NCBI GenBank assembly: GCA_026008535.1
Contig: BRKX01000004.1
Coordinates: forward strand, 54,568,501 to 54,632,500
Origin: Perilla frutescens
Taxonomy: Eukaryota > Streptophyta > Magnoliopsida > Lamiales > Lamiaceae
Direction: 5' to 3'
Length of the DNA: 64,000 nucleotides
The first letter of the stretch is position 1. Each line of letters opens with the position of its first letter. The translations under genes were made by a program, and so were the position numbers. Under the pieces are notes generated by a model. It made no database searches and was not told where the DNA came from. It was given only the letters and a program-made list of their open reading frames with translations. This document shows positions 25,901 through 34,654 of the stretch, piece after piece.

Positions 25901-25936
25901 AAGCATAAAGTCCAGTGACCTGTTTGAATTCACCAT
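19949..25936 (-). CDS. UBA1: Ubiquitin-activating enzyme E1
   Basis: Six coding exons: 25591-25936, 24104-24321, 22754-23548, 21650-22518, 21136-21568, 19949-20545, together 3258 nt and 1085 residues. E1 adenylates ubiquitin with ATP, holds it as a thioester and hands it to E2 enzymes. Visible parts: first Rossmann repeat (ILISGMQGLGAEIAKNLILA, residues about 104-123), inserted domains, second adenylation nucleotide loop (VVGSGALGCEFLKN, about 502-515) followed by TDDDVIEKSNLSRQFLFR, the catalytic cysteine in KQAPMCTVHSFP (Cys about 661), and a C-terminal ubiquitin-fold domain ending DNDVDIPLVSVYFK. This matches plant UBA1/UBA2 almost throughout. The start used is the first in-frame ATG; an internal Met11 (MLPVKRT) is an alternative. 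All introns have GT/AG borders. Intron 1 (1269 nt) carries a LINE remnant. No damage seen; likely constitutive. Confidence 0.96.
24764..25060 (+). mobile_element. Decayed LINE reverse-transcriptase fragment in UBA1 intron 1
   Basis: The plus-strand frame reads 'KLIMRLDMTKACNSMNWEYL', which lines up with the plant LINE reverse transcriptase phrase around the first catalytic Asp (LKLDMSKAYDRVEWxFL). Further on, the +1 frame reads AGFFKFNEGLE, like the following GFFxSxRGLRQGDPLSP block, so there is a frameshift and the R-Q-G-D block is lost. It lies antisense to the host gene, entirely between exons 1 and 2. No promoter, poly-A tail or target duplication was recognised. Confidence 0.65.
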
Positions 25937-26291
25937 AATTTCGATTCAAAGAGATTAAACAGTCGAGCTATAATTTCGATTCAAAAGAGATTCTACAAAA
26001 AAAAAAAAACCTAGAGAAAGAGATATTAAGAGAAGAGGAGAGAGAAAATAAAAAGAGCGTGAGAGAGAGGAGAGAGAGAATACCGAAGTGATGTATTTCG
26101 TGTGGAGTGATGATTAGGGTTTGAGGGGGTTTGGGAAGGGATGTGGGGGTGAAATATTTGAGGCTTGGGAGGGAAGGAATTGGGCAATTGAGGCTCGGGA
26201 TTTGGTATTGTGTGTGGTCAGCGGAGTTGGTAAGGCGGCGTTTGGCGGTGACCAAAATTGAAGATTTGCAAAAATAAAAAATGGAAAGTGT
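25937..26291 (-). promoter_or_regulatory. UBA1 leader and promoter, with possible leader intron
   Basis: Reading minus, a plausible 5' leader intron runs from a GTATTC donor at 26083 to a T-rich TTTTTTTGTAG acceptor at 25993 (91 nt). CT-rich sequence fills it. The frames at 25968-26359 are leader or promoter readings. The transcription start must be in the short space before the tRNA gene or overlap it. Confidence 0.4.
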
Positions 26292-26373
26292 CGTCGACAG
26301 CAGGATTCGAACCTGCGCAGGCAAAGCCCAACAGATTTCGAGTCTGTCTCCTTAACCACTCGGACATATCGAC
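26292..26373 (-). tRNA. tRNA-Ser (anticodon CGA)
   Basis: An 82-nt type II tRNA. The acceptor arms GTCGATA/TGTCGAC pair (one G-T), A box TCCGAGTGGTTAAGG, anticodon loop ACTCGAAAT with CGA, a serine-type long variable arm, and B box GGTTCGAATCC. A discriminator G follows. No intron. It lies in the same orientation as UBA1, about 355 bp upstream of its ATG, so the two transcription units are very close. Confidence 0.95.
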
Positions 26374-26987
26374 GTCATGGTGAATGATGCTTAAATAATT
26401 TTATATCTAATAATTTTCATTCACAATAAATCGATTTTTTTTTTTTTTTGAGGAAATAAATCGATTATTTTTTAAAACAACGCCTTGAACTCAACTCTTT
26501 GTCCATGGTGCATATTAGGAATTAAAATTTCCAGTTACATTTTTTCGTGTTTCACTTCATGTTACATTATCAAATTTATTATTTAAAAAATATTTATTAT
26601 AAAATAAAAAAATAATTATAATATAAATAAGCATAGTCAATATTTATCAACAAAAAATGAATTAAAAAAAATTATAAAACATAATATTGAAAAAATCAAT
26701 CATAATAATGAATTATTAATTGAAAATTAAATATTAAAAAATAATTATAAATCCTAATTGGGTGGGGTGAACCCTAAAAAATAAAAAAAAATTAAACTAA
26801 ATCACAAAAAAAAAAATTGAAGAAAAAATACAAGAAAAACTCGTAATTTGAAATTGTGACACAGTGAGTGTAATAAGAAATTCCATGCAGCATATTAGTT
26901 GGTGTGATTGAGGAAGAGTGTAAGTAAATCGAGCCTACCTGTGGACTACTCGGAATTGACTCAGTGAAAGTTCAAAATCGACTCGAA
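26374..26987. other. Intergenic, AT-rich
   Basis: It contains the same 'tcctaattgggtggggtgaaccctaaaaaata' type dispersed repeat as 11520 and 12580, here at about 26700-26880, without clear ends. Confidence 0.4.
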
Positions 26988-27751
26988 GTTTGTCGCAGGG
27001 TCGGCCCTAATATTTTGGGGGCCCATGGCAAAATAAAAAAGAGGGTCCTTATGTGTGTGTGTGTGTTACGAGCATTTTGAAAAAAAAAATCAGTGTTGTT
27101 TTCATTATAAATTTTGAAAAAGTGTAATCAATACTTACAAAAATACAATAAAAGATACAAGTATTAAATATTTATCAAAATCATTTAGATCCTAGAGCTT
27201 TTTTAAAAGCAACATTATCAATAAGTTCATCAAATCCATTTTTTCCCCAATATCTAATTTATGAAAAAAAAAACTTAATCTAATTTTCATTCATCCTATA
27301 AAATATGAGATAAAAGGACATAATATAAATAGACTTTACTATTTTAAATATGATACAAAATATTTTATTGTTATCAGTCTATATTTATTGATGATATTCA
27401 AAAAATGAAAATTGTTAGGCTTTGATAATAATGTCTCAAAAAATAAATAAATTGATGATACATATATTTTTTATTAAATTGTGTATTAAATAATTTTAAA
27501 ACTATTTTATAATATAATATTAAAATAAAAATAAAAATTTGGGGGCCCTACAAAATGGGAGCCCATGGGCGGTGGCCCACCTAGCCACCCCTAAGGGCCA
27601 GCCCTGATTTGTCGAGTCGAGTCGAGCTCAAGTTCGAGCTACTCGAGTGGTTACCGAGCTCGAGCTCGAGCTCCATAATAGAGAGTGCTACAGGCTTGCG
27701 AACCTTATCGAGCTTTAAAGCAATTATAAATTTACCCTTAATAATTTAATT

Positions 27752-27809
<58 letters not shown>

Positions 27810-28045
27810 CATTAATAATTAAATTATATTTATTTAAAATTAAATAAATATAATTTTTTATTTAATATTTATACATAATCGAGTCGAGTTAAGCTAAGCT
27901 TGTTAAGTTTGCTACCGAGTCGAGCTCGAACTCAGAAAATCAAAGCTCGGTTGAGTTTGAGTCGAGTTTCGAGTTTTTCTTATCGAGATCGAACTTGATA
28001 AGACTATTACTCAACTTGACTCGACTCAATTGCACCCCTAGGTAT
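26930..28045. repeat. CTCGAG-rich dispersed repeat split by a transposon
   Basis: Sequence rich in 'gagtcgag', 'gagctcgag' and 'actcgag' lies on both sides of the hAT-like element (26930-26995 and 27607-28045) and includes a (CA)n(TA)n run at 27757-27809. It ends near 28040 with 'ttgcacccctaggt'. The family is not named here. Confidence 0.5.
26996..27606. mobile_element. hAT-like non-autonomous element (611 bp)
   Basis: Terminal inverted repeats CAGGGTCGGCCCTAA and CAGGGCTGGCCCTTA (right end read inverted), followed on both sides by GGGCCC-rich subterminal sequence (gcccatgg). The flanking 8-bp direct repeat is GTTTGTCG (26988-26995) and ATTTGTCG (27607-27614), 7 of 8 identical, as expected for hAT. 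No transposase frame remains; the interior is AT-rich. Confidence 0.75.
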
Positions 28046-28544
28046 GATGATAAGAGTATCGTAATTATCTACAGTGCTAGGGGGCCTTAATGCACTGTAT
28101 AAAAAAATAATCTTCATTATCTGTGAGGTGACAGAAACAAGATGACAACCAAAAATCTATAACTGGAAATAATAAAAATAAATTGGTTGGGGTCAAGGCA
28201 TCCCCTAGCCTCTAGATCTGCCACTGGTCACAATGCGAGGGTTCGAGATAGTTTTGCTAGCAACAATTTAGATTATATTTATAGTGAACATGTGCAATGA
28301 TTTACCTCATGTATTACAGGCTCTAGCGATGGAGCAATAGGAACTCTCTTGAATGGAGTTTATCCATACACGTCAAACTCAAAAGGTTAGTAATTTTATA
28401 GTTAGTATTAATCGTTTTTAAATACTCATACGCAACTGATGTGAGGTTTTGCCCAATTTCTGTTCTTTATTTTTCACATAATTTATAACAAACACGCCAA
28501 ACTCAAAAAAGTTAATGATTTTTATTGAGTCAATTATAAGTTAC
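28046..28544. other. Intergenic, nothing recognised
   Basis: The phrase 'aaacacgccaaactcaaaa' is repeated (about 28366-28385 and 28490-28508). No gene signal. Confidence 0.35.
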
Positions 28545-28868
28545 GGAAGAAAAATTCGCTTTTAATCCAACAGGACACACTCAGATTCAATTTTGGTCCC
28601 AATACTATTACTTTTGATCCCATATGACATGAAGTATCATTTTTAGTCCGCCGTTACGGTTTCCATTAAAAAAATATCGATTTGGTCCTATTTTAGTATC
28701 GATTTTGGTCCCAAAAAAAATCAAAAAATCTTTAATAGTGATTGGAGGCAAAATTGAAACGGTTTGGAGGAAATTTAACATTGTTTTGGAGCCAAACTTG
28801 CCACCTACATACATTTATAATTTTATATACCTACTCACCAAATTGCTGAAAATTGCCAAAAAAAATCA

Positions 28869-29006
28869 ATGGAAATGACAAAAGATTTGAAGAAGATGGC
28901 TGAAGATGTTGCAAAGATAAAGAAGATGGTGAAAATGATATGCCATAGACCTAATGTTTTCCTTGGCAATTACATACTTCAAATTAACATAATATGTAAT
29001 AGCTAG
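28869..29006 (+). pseudogene. Short Lys/Met-rich frame inside the Mutator-like element
   Basis: A 45-codon ATG frame with the amphipathic stretch MTKDLKKMAEDVAKIKKMVK, a probable coiled coil. It resembles the C-terminal helical tail of small plant zinc-finger (GRF-type) proteins, but this is only an impression. It is possibly a second captured fragment. No evidence for expression. Confidence 0.25.
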
Positions 29007-29275
29007 GGAATGTAATATGCTATGAATGCAAGCTCAATTTCAATGTGCTATGTAACAAGTATTTATGAATGAATGCAAACTGAATTTAAATGTGCCACCC
29101 CAACAATAAAATCCAAGTTCATAGACTAAAAGCAACAACTAATAAGGTCAACCCCAAGCTCAACAGCTAAAAACATTTTTACATACAAAAGTGATACCTA
29201 ACTAATAAGTTCAATCACAAGTTCAACAACTAGCTGTTTATAGAGTTGATCCTGGAGCAATTTCAACACACTGCA

Positions 29276-29380
29276 TATGATGCTCATCTATCAATATATA
29301 GGAAGTTTTTTCACACTCTTACCGAAAAACAACTGAAGGACCCCTCGAGTTACGCCGATTGTGTTCATTGGTGTCTTCCG
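29276..29380 (+). pseudogene. Captured TBL acetyltransferase exon fragment
   Basis: Thirty-five codons open on the plus strand match the last exon of the neighbouring TBL genes, including the block YADCVHWCLP with the DxxH catalytic pair. It is closer to the broken copy at 30198-32499 (shared YRKFFHT, EKQL and DCVHW) than to the intact one. It lies inside the terminal repeats of a Mutator-like element and opposite in orientation to the TBL genes. A stop follows seven codons after the match. Not a functional gene. Confidence 0.75.
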
Positions 29381-29716
29381 TCTCCGTCGGAGTAGAGAAT
29401 TTTATTTGAAATCGAGCGAAAATTAGGGATGGAATAATTTGGGTATTCTTTGAGCCTCTTCTAAATTAGGGATTTTTGTTCTCAATTATGGATTTTTGAT
29501 TATTTGGGACTAAAATAAAGCACGTGAACCACGTCATGCATGTGAGCTTCTCTCCGTTAATTGCTAAAACATCCATTAAGATCGCGGGAACAAAAGTGAT
29601 ACCGTTAATCCTATGAGATCAAATTTGAGCAATTTTTTTAAAAGGATAAAAAATGATAGTATTGGACCAAAATCGGGCTCGGACGTGTCCCGTAAGACCA
29701 ACAATAAATTTTTCTC

Positions 29717-30197
29717 TAAGTCACACACACTCTACAGATACGGCATCATAAATAAGCAAGTGACATATTCTGAAATTATTAGAATAAAAGTGATTTATTT
29801 GTTTTTTAAATAGAAGATTCTAATTGGTACTTTTTCTTCGTAAATATAATGCATAAAGAATTCAAAAAAAAAAAAACTAGGAAAATAAATTAGAAATAAA
29901 TAATTCCAACTAGTATCTTTCCTAGTCAAAATCAAAAGCAGGGTCCAATCCAGCAGCAATGTGCGTACGTAGTGTGTATCATTCTGATGGCACAAGATTG
30001 GAAGACACCAAATATATATTTCAACAAATATTTTAGGTTATACAATAATTCTAATGACCTAACATTTCAGAAACGTTTTAGTATTTTGGTTGAAATCGTA
30101 CATACCTACGAAATTCGAAAGAAAATTGCCAAAGAGTGAATTTAACTGGAGGATTAATTGGTCTTGAAGCTCTAATAATTTATTCTTGTTTATATCA
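29717..30197. other. 3' flank of the TBL pseudogene
   Basis: AT-rich; nothing recognised apart from the probable 3' untranslated region of the minus-strand gene. Confidence 0.4.
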
Positions 30198-32499
30198 TCA
30201 TGAGTCGATAATATAGGAATAAAAGATCTCGTTCCACACATCGGGCACTCCCGGAAAACACCAATGAACACAATCAGCGTAGATCGGGGGATCTGACAGT
30301 TGTTTTTCACTTGGAGTGTGAAAAAACTTCCTATAAATTGATGGATGAGCATCATTTCTATAATCTGATAAATTTGTTATATTCAAATATGTGACATTTA
30401 AGCCTCTCGTTTCTAACTTTTGTATGATTGATTCCGCTATATGCATCATCTCCCGATCTGTTGCAATTCCCCAATACCCCTCCGTCGATACTGGCTCAAT
30501 TTCATTGTAGCAATTTTGTAGCACGTCCCAACTTTCGCCACTGCAATTTTAGTACATGTCAAATTGTGTCAGTGGCTCATGTCTCATTTCATGTTCCACT
30601 ATTAAAATGTAAATTTTTTAAGTAGCGAGAATAGTGGTGGCGTGATGTTAAATGAGACATGAATTTTAGACTAGATAATTTGATACACAAATAAAGGATT
30701 ACACATACTGAAGGTGAAAAGGTGAGAGACTCATGAAGAAGAGCTTTGTTTTGGTTCGATTGATATTGAGCTCCAACCAATCTGACCATGTGTTTAGAGC
30801 TATTTCGTAGCGACGCAACCTCATTTCCACCTTTTTGTAGATTGCATTAAATGAGTTCCCAAATGATCCCCATCTAGTCATAAAAAAATTGATTTTGAAT
30901 TAAGATGAGAGAAAACGAGCGTTAAGTGACTGCACTGTGCTTGAGAGAGGGAGAAGTACTTACAAGAGTGTCATGGTTGACTCAAGCCACCATATAAATG
31001 AATCAAAGATGAGTATGTCTGCATCTGTCCAATGCCTAGCATGATTTTCAATTGATGTTATTTTAATTATACGATTTCTTGTTGAGTGGTTGAATGGGTC
31101 GTCACAGTTTGACTCCACAAGTAATGCAGACCAATAGAATTCAATTGTGGCATTGTATTCCTTCACAAAAGATAAAAATAAAATAAAATATATAATTCTG
31201 TATCAAATTTTATTTGGCTAGGATAATAATTGCACACCATAAAACAAAATAGGGCTAATTTCACTTATAGCCTCATTAAAATAGGACCAGAACACTTTTC
31301 ATCCATCATCTAATTTTTTTGGTCCCAATGTTTATTTACTCTATCTTTTAGGTCCCAAATTTTATTTTTTCAAATTTTTAATCCCAAAACTAACAACTTA
31401 TCTTACATCTGTTTAAGGATATTATTTGGAATAAAAAAAGACAAAAAATAAAATTTAGAACCATAAAAGTCGAGAATATTATATTATGTGTGTTGTAGTC
31501 GTCCTATATAAGATAGATATGGTATGTTTATTTAATTTTTCCAACAAAACATCCAATCATAAATTCATTTTCTACACTTTTTTCAGTCTCAATCTTTACA
31601 TTTTTTGTTTTAAATTTTATTTTCTCGACTTTTGCGGTCCGAAATTTTATTTTTCAACTTTTTTCGTTCCAAAATTAACACCCAAAATAATTGTGAGGTA
31701 AGTTGTTAGTTTGTGATCAAATAGGTGAAAAAATAAATTCCGGATAAAAAAAAATGTCGAGTAAATAGACATTGAGACTAAAAAAGTCAGATGTAAAACC
31801 AAAAGTGGGTTAACTCTATTCTAATGGCAGTAAAAGTGAAATTATCTCGACAAAATATGTAATATAAATAACTTACGGATGCCTCGAAAATGAACAAATT
31901 GTCTTTTTCTGATAACTGATTTATGAGACGATTGAGTGAGAGAAGATTCAATTAGACAAAGCATTGACGTCCATTGATTTCTATTCAAGGATCCTCCCAC
32001 AAATACAAGCCTTTTCCCCCTTATTTCCTCTAGCAACCTCATGGCATTGAACCTATTGAAACAAACATGAAATTACGTATTCAACTTTATAAAAATTAAT
32101 AAAAAAATAAAATAAAATTCATCGCGAGTCAAATGTGAGGAAATTTAATAAAAACCTCGGAAGGTCACAATCATGAGGTCGCCAACTCCACTTTTGATAA
32201 TCGATATCCTGTCTGCCGTATTTCCGACAGGCATGGTCATCCAACATGAAAGAACATTGCGCCTCCTCGTACAACGGATACGAGAGGTTGTCGAAAACCC
32301 ATTTGCCCGAAAACAAATCGCAGCTCGAGGGAGAAATTGTTTGCTCTTCTTCTTCTTTGGTAGTTTTTCGCGATTCAAGTCGTGCTGGCAACTGTTTTTT
32401 TATCATGCCTACATCGTCACGAGTTACATAAAGAGAAGCAGTGACCAATGCTATGAGTAAGACACCAGCAACGTCGTGAGATTTGCACCTAAGTTTCAT
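30198..32499 (-). pseudogene. TBL (trichome birefringence-like) polysaccharide O-acetyltransferase, broken copy (TBL-A)
   Basis: Five exons are recognisable: 32156-32499, 31877-32052, 30964-31160, 30709-30873, 30198-30540, at the same splice positions as the intact neighbour at 34655-38278. The predicted product of about 407 residues would have an N-terminal membrane anchor (about residues 10-26), a TBL domain with CDLFSGKWVFDN and WSWRPHDCDLPR, and the C-terminal DCVHW motif. Two faults: the GDS motif that holds the catalytic Ser reads GGS (codon at 31992-31994), and exon 2 has one extra A in a homopolymer (31904-31908), shifting the frame before exon 3. Exon 2 is 176 nt against 175 in the intact copy. 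Splice sites remain intact, so decay is recent or the extra base is a sequence error; the GGS change is independent of that. Intron 2 holds a 597-bp element. Confidence 0.8.
31253..31849. mobile_element. Mutator-type foldback MITE in TBL-A intron 2
   Basis: The ends are inverted copies (CTAATTTCACTTATAGCC against ATAATTTCACTTTTACTGCC). The flanking direct repeat is ACAAAATAG (31244-31252) and ACAAAATAT (31850-31858), 8 of 9 identical. The interior is T-rich with 'ggtcccaa' repeats. A short plus-strand frame (31486-31701) is inside and is not considered a gene. Confidence 0.65.
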
Positions 32500-32947
32500 T
32501 TATTTATTTTTTCCAATAATTTTTAATTTGTATCATTTGCAGTTCATAATCTTGGGATAATATGGTGTTGATGGATCGAAAATAAAGTTATTATTTAATC
32601 CCGATTCACACGGTTTTCTAATTAACTATTTAAATATTCCGCTAATTGTTCAAATATTACTATCAACTGCCAAAGACCTTGTGCCAATCCAGAGTAGAAG
32701 TTTCAACTTTGGTGGCCATTTTCCTCGTGACCCAAAACAAAAATTACAATTGCATCATAAAAAAATTTACTTAGTAGATATAGGCATTTTGATTATGCAA
32801 AAATAATAGAATAAATTCATATAACCTTTTTATTTTCCCAAAAAATAAAAAAATCCCATAAGTTTAAAAATAAATAGATTAAAAATCTCATCGGTTATGA
32901 TTAAATTCACGGCACTCTCCCCAAATAATCTAACATCATTAGGTTTA
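32500..32947. other. Promoter side of TBL-A
   Basis: About 450 bp upstream of the TBL-A start. No individual element identified. Confidence 0.35.
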
Positions 32948-32961
32948 ACACGGTTTCTTGT

Positions 32962-33067
32962 GTCTCGGTGAGGATGACCTAGTAGTGGAATGAAGTTGTT
33001 TGGACATCAAAAGTCACGGGTTCGAATCTCCTCAATACCAAGTCGGATGTACGAGTTAAGAAAAAAA
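32962..33067 (+). mobile_element. Short SINE
   Basis: A tRNA-like head with A box TGACCTAGTAG and B box GGTTCGAATCT 31 bp apart, ending in an A-run. The flanking direct repeats ACACGGTTTCTTGT (32948-32961) and ACATGGCTTCTTGT (33068-33081) match at 12 of 14 bases. It resembles the SINE at 35793-36002 in its head but is shorter. Confidence 0.6.
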
Positions 33068-33336
33068 ACATGGCTTCTTGTTATGCCCCTTACAAAGTTT
33101 AAGAAATGAATATTCAAAAACTACTACAAAAACTTGCAAAATCATCACAGTGGCAAAAACGTAGTCGTTTGACAAAAAAATCATTTTCAATTAATATAAA
33201 ATATATTTATATTTAATAAAAAGTTAAAGTTGTCTTTTTCTTTAGTATAAATTGTATTAAAAAAACCCTAGTCACTTTGCCGGAGTATGTGATTTACACA
33301 TAGTTATATTGCACATAAATGATTTATTTTATTTTT

Positions 33337-34232
33337 GAGAAATATCTGAAAGATGATTTATCCATCGATGTAGAGCCTAAAAGATAAAAGCTTGAAAGAT
33401 CTAAAACTATCGATTTAAGACTTGGAGATTTAACGGTGTTAAAACTCCATCCAACAGGAGGTGATGTCCCCGTTAAATATTCAGATCATTTTGACACATA
33501 ATTTTTATCCTAAATTAAATTAAAAAAAACATAATTTTACATTAATTAAATTAAATAGAGGGTTTTATTACATTTTGTAAATTCAATCTCTACTTAATTT
33601 AATCAAAGATCCTTATAAGTTAAATTAAATTCAATGTTTAATTAAATTCAGTATGTAATTGTAATACTTTTTTTTTTTCGATCACAATAATAAATTGATA
33701 TAGTTGTTTTTATTTTTATTTTCAATTTTGATGGAGAAATGATTATTTTAAAAAGAGAGTTGGAGAGAATAAAATTAACATTAATTATTTCCTCAAAAAA
33801 ATTAACATTAATTAATTTATCAAATATATATTTCAATAACATTTAATAGTTTGCGATGTAATTAAAATCATAATAATTAATTATAAATATAATAAAATTT
33901 AATTAATCAAACAAACAAATATGAATTTTAAACTAAAAAAGAATGAGACCCGGACGATAGAAAGTGATGGTTTTTATATATTTGACGAAATTTAATAAAA
34001 CCCCATGTTTAATTTAATTAAAATAATTAATGTAAATTTGTGTATTTTGTTTAATTTAATATATGAAATGATGTGGATATTTAACGGTCACGGATGGAGT
34101 TTTAACACCGTTAAATCTACAAGCCTTAAATTGATAGTTTTAGATCTTTCAAGCATTGAATCGATATAATCTATCTTTCGAGCTCTATATTGATAGATAA
34201 ACCATCTTGCGGGCTTTGAATTGATAATTCTC
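33337..34232. mobile_element. Large foldback element (0.9 kb)
   Basis: The left arm (from GAGAAATATC) and right arm (ending GATAATTCTC) are inverted copies over at least 200 bp, sharing 'tgaaagatctaaaactatc' and 'gatttaacggtgttaaaact'. The interior is AT-rich with 'aattaaattaa' repeats. No clean target duplication. A minus frame at 33648-33842 is a chance reading. Confidence 0.6.
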
Positions 34233-34654
34233 CTTTTATTAATTACAATTGTAAGATTAAATTAACCAACTTGTGAAATTGAAAATCTAATACAAGCTTG
34301 TATTATTGGTGGGCTCAAGCCATATTGCGTGACAACTATATCCATCATCCAAATTACCCCCACATAAATATTTGCTAACTTTTGGTGTGTAAAATATTTT
34401 TTTGGGTCCAATAGTTTTTAGGCCATTTATATATTCCAATTCAAAAACCAAAGCTCCAAATCCAGCAGCATAAGCAGAATACCATTTTTATGGCACACTT
34501 TATTAAATTCTACAATAATATTAATTAAGCTATAAACTTTTGATCGTTTTACGAACCTAGCTAGAAATTAAATATGAAAAGAATTGACAAATCCCCAAAA
34601 TAGAACAATCTGTTTTCTAGTAACTTAAGTCCGATACAATGTTCGTACATTCGA
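34233..34654. other. 3' flank of TBL-B
   Basis: No gene or bounded repeat; likely includes the TBL-B 3' untranslated region. Confidence 0.35.

Larger units (their letters stand above)
28545..29716 (+). mobile_element. Mutator-like element carrying host gene fragments (Pack-MULE type)
   Basis: The left end (GGAAGAAAAATTCG..., with 'aacaggacacactcagattc' and 'aattttggtcccaatactat') is matched in inverted form at the right end (GAGAAAAATTT..., 'gggacacgtccgagcccgat', 'ttggtccaatactatcat'). The terminal sequence is the one seen in the MITE at 14535-14794. A flanking imperfect direct repeat TAAGTTAC / TAAGTCAC lies at 28537-28544 and 29717-29724. No transposase is present. Two coding-like stretches sit inside: a Lys/Met-rich short frame at 28869-29006 and a TBL fragment at 29276-29380. 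Confidence 0.6.

Noticed and set aside
28608..28814. Minus frame of 68 codons
   Set aside because: Lies in the terminal inverted repeat of the Mutator-like element.
32173..32460. Plus frame of 95 codons
   Set aside because: Antisense shadow of TBL-A exon 1.
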